Source of the DNA: Promethearchaeota archaeon
GTDB taxonomy: Archaea; Asgardarchaeota; Lokiarchaeia; Sigynarchaeales; SOKP01
Length of the DNA stretch: 25,596 nucleotides
Reading direction: 5' to 3'
Assembly (NCBI GenBank): GCA_030605085.1
Contig: JAUWBH010000076.1
Span: 1 to 25,596, forward strand
The position numbers and the translations under genes are program-made. Position 1 is the stretch's first letter. Every line of letters begins with the position of its first letter. Shown in pieces: positions 23,917 through 25,596 of the stretch. The notes under the pieces were generated by a model. The model made no database searches, had not been told where the DNA came from, and saw only the letters and a list, made by a program, of their open reading frames with translations.

Positions 23917-24117
23917 TTATTTTAATTTTTTATGAAAAGAATCGTGGCAGTTATTATGCGAAGGGAGGATCTTCTGTTTGTTCTCAGTAAAAATATACCA
24001 TAAATGATCCCATTCGTAGTTTTTATAAGTTAGCGGACAGTTCTCGCATATAAATCCAAATGACAATGGGGACATTCTCTGATTTGGTACATTAAATCCT
24101 ACTCCATACCTCATCAA
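23917..24117 (-). CDS. Small Cys/His protein, possible HNH-like motif
   Basis: A 66-residue (or 65 from ATG 24114) protein with CENC, then YEWDHLWYIF, then LPSHNNCHDSFHKKLK. The order C-x2-C, D-H, and N-x-C-H...H/K is reminiscent of a zinc-stabilised HNH nuclease fold, but it is short and the match is by eye only. It overlaps the end of the upstream gene by about 25 nt in a different frame, so the two are probably translationally coupled. An alternative is that both frames belong to one gene split by a frameshift. Confidence 0.45.
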   Translation of the reverse strand: MMRYGVGFNVPNQRMSPLSFGFICENCPLTYKNYEWDHLWYIFTENKQKILPSHNNCHDSFHKKLK

Positions 24118-24505
24118 TTATTGAGTATATAAAAGAATCAATATGTTCTTGGAAAAATGGCGTTTTTTTCATAATAGTTTCTTGTGTTTTTCTGTCAAAA
24201 ATATAAGTATCACCAAGTTTAATCGTAAACCAATAGATTTTTATTAGCACATCACCTCCTCGAAAATCTAAAAAGTCTTTCCTTATTATGAAATGTTTCT
24301 TCTTTAAGAGCATTTTAAGTTTTGTTTCATTACTGTGTATACAGTTGTAGCATAAATAAAAATGTGATCTATAACCTTTCCCTTTTTCTCGTAAAATATG
24401 TCGAAAAACGACAGGTGTAGTCTTCAGAAAGATAAACTGATTATTATTAAAATAGGAGAGATTTTCTTTCCCACAAATTAAGCATTTAGTTTTCTTTTGA
24501 TTCAA
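24092..24505 (-). CDS. Hypothetical protein with two CxxC pairs, 137 aa
   Basis: An unrecognised 137-residue protein with CLIC near the N-terminus and CYNC at about residue 52, a spacing compatible with a zinc ribbon or knuckle pair. A basic middle part (KLKMLLKKKHFIIRK) and an alpha/beta C-terminal part (VLIKIYWFTIKLGDTYIF) follow. No signal peptide or membrane helix is visible. The start is TTG without a clear Shine-Dalgarno and may be wrong. It lies 37 bp after the CPFC protein gene and overlaps the next small gene, all on the minus strand, forming a run of small Cys-rich proteins typical of plasmid, viral or accessory islands. Confidence 0.5.
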   Translation of the reverse strand: MNQKKTKCLICGKENLSYFNNNQFIFLKTTPVVFRHILREKGKGYRSHFYLCYNCIHSNETKLKMLLKKKHFIIRKDFLDFRGGDVLIKIYWFTIKLGDTYIFDRKTQETIMKKTPFFQEHIDSFIYSIIDEVWSRI

Positions 24506-24542
24506 TTATTTCTAGACTTTTCAATACAATTCTTCTCCTTTA

Positions 24543-24896
24543 TTAAAAATTTTCTTTTATTTTGTATCTTTCTTCCATTCGTTCTTTATGTCCCATTATA
24601 TGATTTAAGCATTTATCATATCTATAGGTAGGATTTTCAAGCTCTCCTTTACTATTTTTAAAATTCTCTATATTTAAGACTAAATATTGTTTCTTAAATC
24701 CTCCGTAGAGAGTGTCCCTTTTTACACAATGGGGTACCCTGAATCCTTCCCCATTATCATTTCCAATTCCGTGAAAGTGAAATCTCCTGCAGAAAGGACA
24801 CCATACCCATATTTGTCTATTCTGTATAGTGCCTATTATTATTGGAATGCTTCTCTGTATTGCTTTATTATATAATTTCCTTGTCTCTTTTCTCAT
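24543..24896 (-). CDS. Small zinc-binding protein (CPFC...HFHG...HC)
   Basis: A 117-residue protein from ATG 24896 (MRKETRK). The centre reads WVWCPFCRRFHFHGIG, then GFRVPHCV, giving a probable C-x2-C...H...H-C zinc site. This pattern resembles small proteins found in prophages and plasmids, though I cannot name a family. The open frame continues upstream to 25043, but those 49 residues are low-complexity and hydrophobic. They also overlap a plus-strand gene remnant, so I reject them. An AT-rich TATA-like CCTATATAA lies 40-50 nt upstream of the chosen ATG. The C-terminus is highly charged (GHKERMEERYKIKENF). Confidence 0.6.
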   Translation of the reverse strand: MRKETRKLYNKAIQRSIPIIIGTIQNRQIWVWCPFCRRFHFHGIGNDNGEGFRVPHCVKRDTLYGGFKKQYLVLNIENFKNSKGELENPTYRYDKCLNHIMGHKERMEERYKIKENF

Positions 24897-24965
24897 AATA
24901 TTTGATTTTGGTTTATTTCTATTATTAATTAAAATTATATAGGTATAAATAAATATATGTATTAG

Positions 24966-25226
24966 AGAGTAAATAAGTTCAAACCAAATTTTACTAATGA
25001 CGATCTTAGCATTGCAATTGAAGTTAAGTAAATCGATAAGCAAGAAAAAGTATCTGTTTGTGTTGAAGGATTAAGTGCAGATATTACTCCATATTCTGGA
25101 AAGTGGAAAAATTTATTATTTTTAGTCTATGATAAGGGAGGTAATATTAGGGATATAGATGAATTTTCTAATGATTTTAGAAGAGATGGTGATATTAAAA
25201 TTCGATGTATTATAATTAAACATTAA
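24966..25226 (+). pseudogene. Remnant of a PD-(D/E)XK nuclease-like gene, interrupted by TAA
   Basis: The plus-strand frame reads FTNDDLSIAIEVK, then TAA at 25029-25031, then continues IDKQEKVSVCVEGLSADITP, KWKNLLFLVYDKGGNIRDID and ends DIKIRCIIIKH at TAA 25226. IEVK after an acidic turn is what the ExK strand of PD-(D/E)XK nucleases looks like, and LLFLVYDKGG followed by a terminal VKH-like strand is a C-terminal block I associate with such nucleases. There is no start and the frame is broken, so the piece is the 3' end of a decayed gene. It is oppositely oriented to its neighbours. The family call is tentative. Confidence 0.5.
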
Positions 25227-25260
25227 ACAAGAAGAATTTCTTTGGGTAAAGTAAAATCTT

Positions 25261-25497
25261 TTACGATATTTTTACCCATATATCTCTGGGATTCATTATT
25301 TTTTTTTCGTTATCATCTAAGTTACATTTTAACTTTAGAAAAGCTCCTTTTGATAATATGGAGAAGATAGCATTACTCCTTATTTCAAAGAGTTTAAGTG
25401 AATATATCCCTTTGTTTATTTTTAATTTAATTTGGCTTTCATGTTTTGTTGTATGATGGAGTTGCTCTACAATTTCTCCTTCAATTTCGATTTCCAT
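25261..25497 (-). CDS. Hypothetical beta-rich protein, 78 aa
   Basis: A 78-residue protein with alternating hydrophobic/charged strands (MEIEIEGEIVEQL, SQIKLKINKGIYSLKLFEI, AFLKLKCNLDD, DIWVKIS) and one short helix, suggesting a small beta-barrel such as an OB fold. This is fold-level guesswork; no family motif is recognised. ATG 25497 has AAGTGAT 6 nt upstream as a Shine-Dalgarno, which supports a real gene. It is the first gene of the minus-strand accessory run visible in the window, with the nuclease remnant lying in the gap before the next one. Confidence 0.55.
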   Translation of the reverse strand: MEIEIEGEIVEQLHHTTKHESQIKLKINKGIYSLKLFEIRSNAIFSILSKGAFLKLKCNLDDNEKKIMNPRDIWVKIS

Positions 25498-25596
25498 TTT
25501 TTTATCACTTCTTTTTTAATTTTTTTAAAGTTTTTTAAAAATTAATTCTTAATTAATAAGAATTCGTTCAAACTTTTAAATCTATTCACGAAATTC

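Noticed and set aside
24897..25043. N-terminal extension of the CPFC zinc protein to 25043
   Set aside because: Low-complexity hydrophobic residues with no motif, overlapping a plus-strand coding remnant; ATG 24896 fits better.

Overview
This window most likely comes from an AT-rich archaeon of the Asgard group, possibly Lokiarchaeia-like. The main support is an actin homologue of 371 residues that aligns with eukaryotic actin along its full length. Other support is an archaeal type IA topoisomerase, Shine-Dalgarno sequences of the GGTGA type, frequent TTG starts, and several short-leader genes preceded by TATA boxes. The lineage is inferred from gene content, not from a phylogeny. I found no rRNA, tRNA or CRISPR array.

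Left part (1-5.3 kb): the 3' portion of a type IA topoisomerase gene converges on a minus-strand cluster. In transcription order this cluster holds a coiled-coil/polyproline protein, the actin homologue, and two tandem paralogous winged-helix proteins. A polyproline protein directly upstream of an actin gene suggests a small cytoskeletal module with its own putative regulators, and is the best candidate here for an undescribed system. A small unknown gene is transcribed divergently.

Middle part (5.4-18.6 kb): a MOT1-type molybdate/sulfate transporter and a convergent phosphoribosyltransferase; a HEAT-repeat scaffold followed by a kinase-less CheA-like protein whose Hpt histidine is replaced by Gln; a small zinc-binding protein whose 5' end looks frameshifted; an MFS transporter; a run containing a split MgtE cation transporter (two genes), a duplicated PhoU/TrkA-C regulator and a 6-phospho-3-hexuloisomerase; a small beta-barrel-like protein; and a GH94-type glycoside phosphorylase.

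Right part (18.6-25.6 kb): a decayed gene remnant, a stand-alone SET-domain protein, an orphan soluble PAS histidine kinase, endonuclease IV, and then a loose minus-strand array of accessory genes. The array includes a proteasome-fold Ntn hydrolase whose Shine-Dalgarno places Thr directly after the initiator Met, a small basic ORF overlapping it by ATGA, a 31-bp direct repeat, several small Cys/His-rich zinc-binding proteins, and two gene remnants, one resembling a PD-(D/E)XK nuclease. The remnants, repeat and small proteins point to a rearranging, accessory stretch of chromosome.
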